Shown: positions 28,883-29,962 of the stretch, one piece after another
Layout: each line of letters opens with the position of its first letter
Numbering within the stretch: the first letter of the stretch is position 1
Source of the DNA: a virus
IMG/VR virus record: IMGVR_UViG_3300022752_000277
Span: 1-29,962 of that record
Length of the DNA stretch: 29,962 nt
Strand: one strand, 5' to 3'
Program-made: the position numbers and the translations under genes
Notes under the pieces: model-generated
What the model was told of the DNA's origin: nothing
The model's input: the letters and a program-made list of their open reading frames with translations, nothing else
Database searches by the model: none

Positions 28883-29352
28883 TGTCCGCCTCCAATCGCC
28901 CGAATCTGGATCGACGCTCCCGCCGGGCGGTCGGTTGCGTACACCTTGATGACTGTCACATGGACCACCTGCGAATCGTCACGCCAAAACTGGCTGTTCG
29001 TCAGCACGTCCAACACCGCTTTGGCGAGGTTGTCGCAGTCCGGCTTTGTCTCGCACCATTCCGCCGCGTTCGGCTTCACGATGCCCTTCTTCGTGTAGTG
29101 CGACGCCGGACGCGGCATACGGAAGTGCATCTCAACCGCGATCGGACCGACGATGGGCTGCTCGGGTCGCTTGTCCTGCGCCGCGAGCGACACCAGATCA
29201 CGCCACCCGTGTACCGGGTGCTTCGGGTCGTCGTACATGCGGGCACGTCCGGCGAACGCCACGGCTCGCGGGCGGGGCTGGCCCTTGGGGTTGCCGAGGA
29301 CTTCGATGGTGATGGTCCCTTCACACAACGATGTAGTCTGGTGCGTGGTCAT
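28879..29352 (-). CDS. rusA: RusA-family Holliday junction resolvase (157 aa)
   Basis: RusA dimers cut four-way DNA junctions. The N-terminal GNPKGQPRPRAVAF and the catalytic region KPDCDNLAKAVLDVL (D105, D107, N108, K111, D115), followed by FWRDDSQVVHV (D125, D126), are the family hallmarks, and the length is typical. The ATG at 29352 has AAAGGAAG a few bases upstream. It overlaps the upstream gene by 32 bases. It probably works with the nuclease, Erf and SSB encoded further along to resolve recombination intermediates before packaging. Confidence 0.93.
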   Translation of the reverse strand: MTTHQTTSLCEGTITIEVLGNPKGQPRPRAVAFAGRARMYDDPKHPVHGWRDLVSLAAQDKRPEQPIVGPIAVEMHFRMPRPASHYTKKGIVKPNAAEWCETKPDCDNLAKAVLDVLTNSQFWRDDSQVVHVTVIKVYATDRPAGASIQIRAIGGGQ

Positions 29353-29605
29353 CGACTTCCTTTGCTCGCTTGAACGCCGCCAGAATCAGCGGGTACACGT
29401 CCAGCCTCGACTCGCCCTCCGCGTCGGTCGCGTCAATGTCCGCGTCGGCGATCACGGGCGTCTGGTAGGTGATGCTCTTCTTCGCCGGCGTTACCAGCGT
29501 CACGCAGAACGAACCTCGGTTCATGCCGTACTCGGTGACGCGGGCTGCAAACAGGCCGGGCATGAGGCTGAACTCGGGCGGGGATGGTGCAACTCGCTTG
29601 CTCAC
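29321..29605 (-). CDS. Small phage protein, unknown function (94 aa)
   Basis: The GTG at 29605 forms a GTGA overlap with the preceding membrane-protein gene and has AAAGGG about six bases upstream; the frame to 29686 lies inside that gene. The product VSKRVAPSPPEFSL contains beta segments (SFCVTLVTPAKKSITY, TPVIADADIDATD) and ends in a helix and DDHAPDYIVV. No domain is recognised. Confidence 0.72.
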   Translation of the reverse strand: MSKRVAPSPPEFSLMPGLFAARVTEYGMNRGSFCVTLVTPAKKSITYQTPVIADADIDATDAEGESRLDVYPLILAAFKRAKEVDDHAPDYIVV

Positions 29606-29709
29606 TTCCTGCCCTTTCTGACGGCCAACCCCACGCACGCCACGGCCAGCCCGAGCGTGAGGTAGACGTGCGCCCACAGAACCCACTCGCGGACGGCAAC
29701 GAGGGTCAT
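29602..29709 (-). CDS. Tiny membrane protein (35 aa)
   Basis: Starting at the ATG at 29709, which overlaps the upstream stop (ATGA) and has GGGAG about eight bases upstream, the protein is mostly one transmembrane helix (WAHVYLTLGLAVACVGLAV) with a basic tail RKGRK, so the C-terminus is probably in the cytoplasm. The longer frame to 29844 lies inside the neighbouring gene. Both overlaps with neighbours argue that it is translated. Confidence 0.65.
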   Translation of the reverse strand: MTLVAVREWVLWAHVYLTLGLAVACVGLAVRKGRK

Positions 29710-29939
29710 GCCTTCCGCTCCCTCGCCGCGAGCGACGCTTTCTTCACCCGCCGCAGTTCGACGCGGACGGGACGCCAGCAATGCGGCATGGCGGATTCCT
29801 CTCGGATGAGTGACAACAGATGCGCCCTTGTCCACGCGATCCACTTGCCAGCGTCGATTTCACTTTTCCGCCCGGATGAGAGAACCCACACCGCCACCCA
29901 CGCATACACGGGCTTGGTCTTGGGATGCTTCTTTTTCAT
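29706..29939 (-). CDS. Small basic protein, unknown function (77 aa)
   Basis: The protein begins MKKKHPKTKPVYAWVAVWVL and continues with GKWIAWTRAHLLSLIREESA and a basic C-terminus (VELRRVKKASLAARERKA). The high Arg/Lys content suggests nucleic acid binding, but no motif is identifiable. The ATG at 29939 forms an ATGA overlap with the gene running off the right edge and has no strong ribosome binding site, so it is likely translated by coupling. Confidence 0.68.
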   Translation of the reverse strand: MKKKHPKTKPVYAWVAVWVLSSGRKSEIDAGKWIAWTRAHLLSLIREESAMPHCWRPVRVELRRVKKASLAARERKA

Positions 29940-29962
29940 GCAGCACCGCCTTCCGCCTTCAC
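29936..29962 (-). CDS. C-terminal end of an upstream gene (8 codons visible)
   Basis: The last codons read VKAEGGAA then TGA, overlapping the next start. The ending matches that of the HTPGPW-type protein at 4169-4597 (AKAEGGAA) in both protein and DNA, so the truncated gene may be a second member of that family. Only eight residues are seen. Confidence 0.4.
   Translation of the reverse strand: MKAEGGAA

Overview
The window looks like part of a tailed, HK97-type, siphovirus-like temperate phage genome or prophage. Base composition is GC-rich. Nearly all genes lie on the minus strand and are packed head-to-tail with ATGA or GTGA overlaps, and many starts are preceded by strong AAGGAGG-type ribosome binding sites. 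The recognisable host signals are only general. Bacterial Shine-Dalgarno sites and a lipobox protein with a C-terminal membrane segment (spanin-like) point to a host with an outer membrane. The Cys-rich structural proteins and the replication-protein type remind me of planctomycete phages and prophages, but that is a weak inference.

Read in the direction of transcription (high to low coordinates), the first block (29962-27757) holds small accessory genes and a RusA-type Holliday junction resolvase. After a promoter-bearing gap (27649-27756) comes a lysis-like pair: a lipoprotein with coiled coil and C-terminal membrane segment, then a coiled-coil/TM holin-like protein. The packaging and head block (26696-18208) follows: a small protein in the terminase small subunit position, a beta-class DNA methyltransferase, large terminase, a portal protein fused to a MuF-type domain, prohead protease, HK97 major capsid protein and two small beta-rich proteins. 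A 736-residue beta-helix tailspike-like protein then sits before the connector genes. The neck and tail block (15978-9241) has the head-tail connector, stopper-like protein, gp10-like protein, tail terminator, tail tube, tape measure and several minor structural proteins. The only convincing plus-strand gene, a two-helix membrane protein, lies between the tail tube and tape measure genes. The block ends with Cys-rich structural proteins.

The last block (7381-1) holds a metallophosphoesterase, a small HTH protein, a tyrosine recombinase, small zinc-binding or coiled-coil proteins, a recombination module (Cas4/RecB-like Fe-S nuclease, Erf annealing protein, SSB), an unknown conserved protein and the 5' part of a replication-initiation-like protein that runs off the left edge. 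The nuclease, annealing protein and SSB would together process and anneal DNA ends, with RusA resolving junctions.

Four things stand out. (1) Two intergenic tracts near the replication genes are built from uninterrupted or nearly uninterrupted GCCNN pentamers (21 units at 461-565, 16 units at 1241-1320), each next to stem-loops. (2) A 97-codon frame with a good ribosome binding site, a membrane helix and native-looking codon use is nested inside the linker of the portal-MuF gene (22223-22516). (3) One palindrome, GTAGCC-NN-GGCTAC, occurs three times, far apart. (4) The interval after the tail tube gene, where tail-assembly chaperones are expected, instead holds an antisense membrane-protein gene. 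There is no gene-free stretch longer than about 300 bases. I saw no tRNA, CRISPR array, insertion sequence, endolysin or phage repressor.
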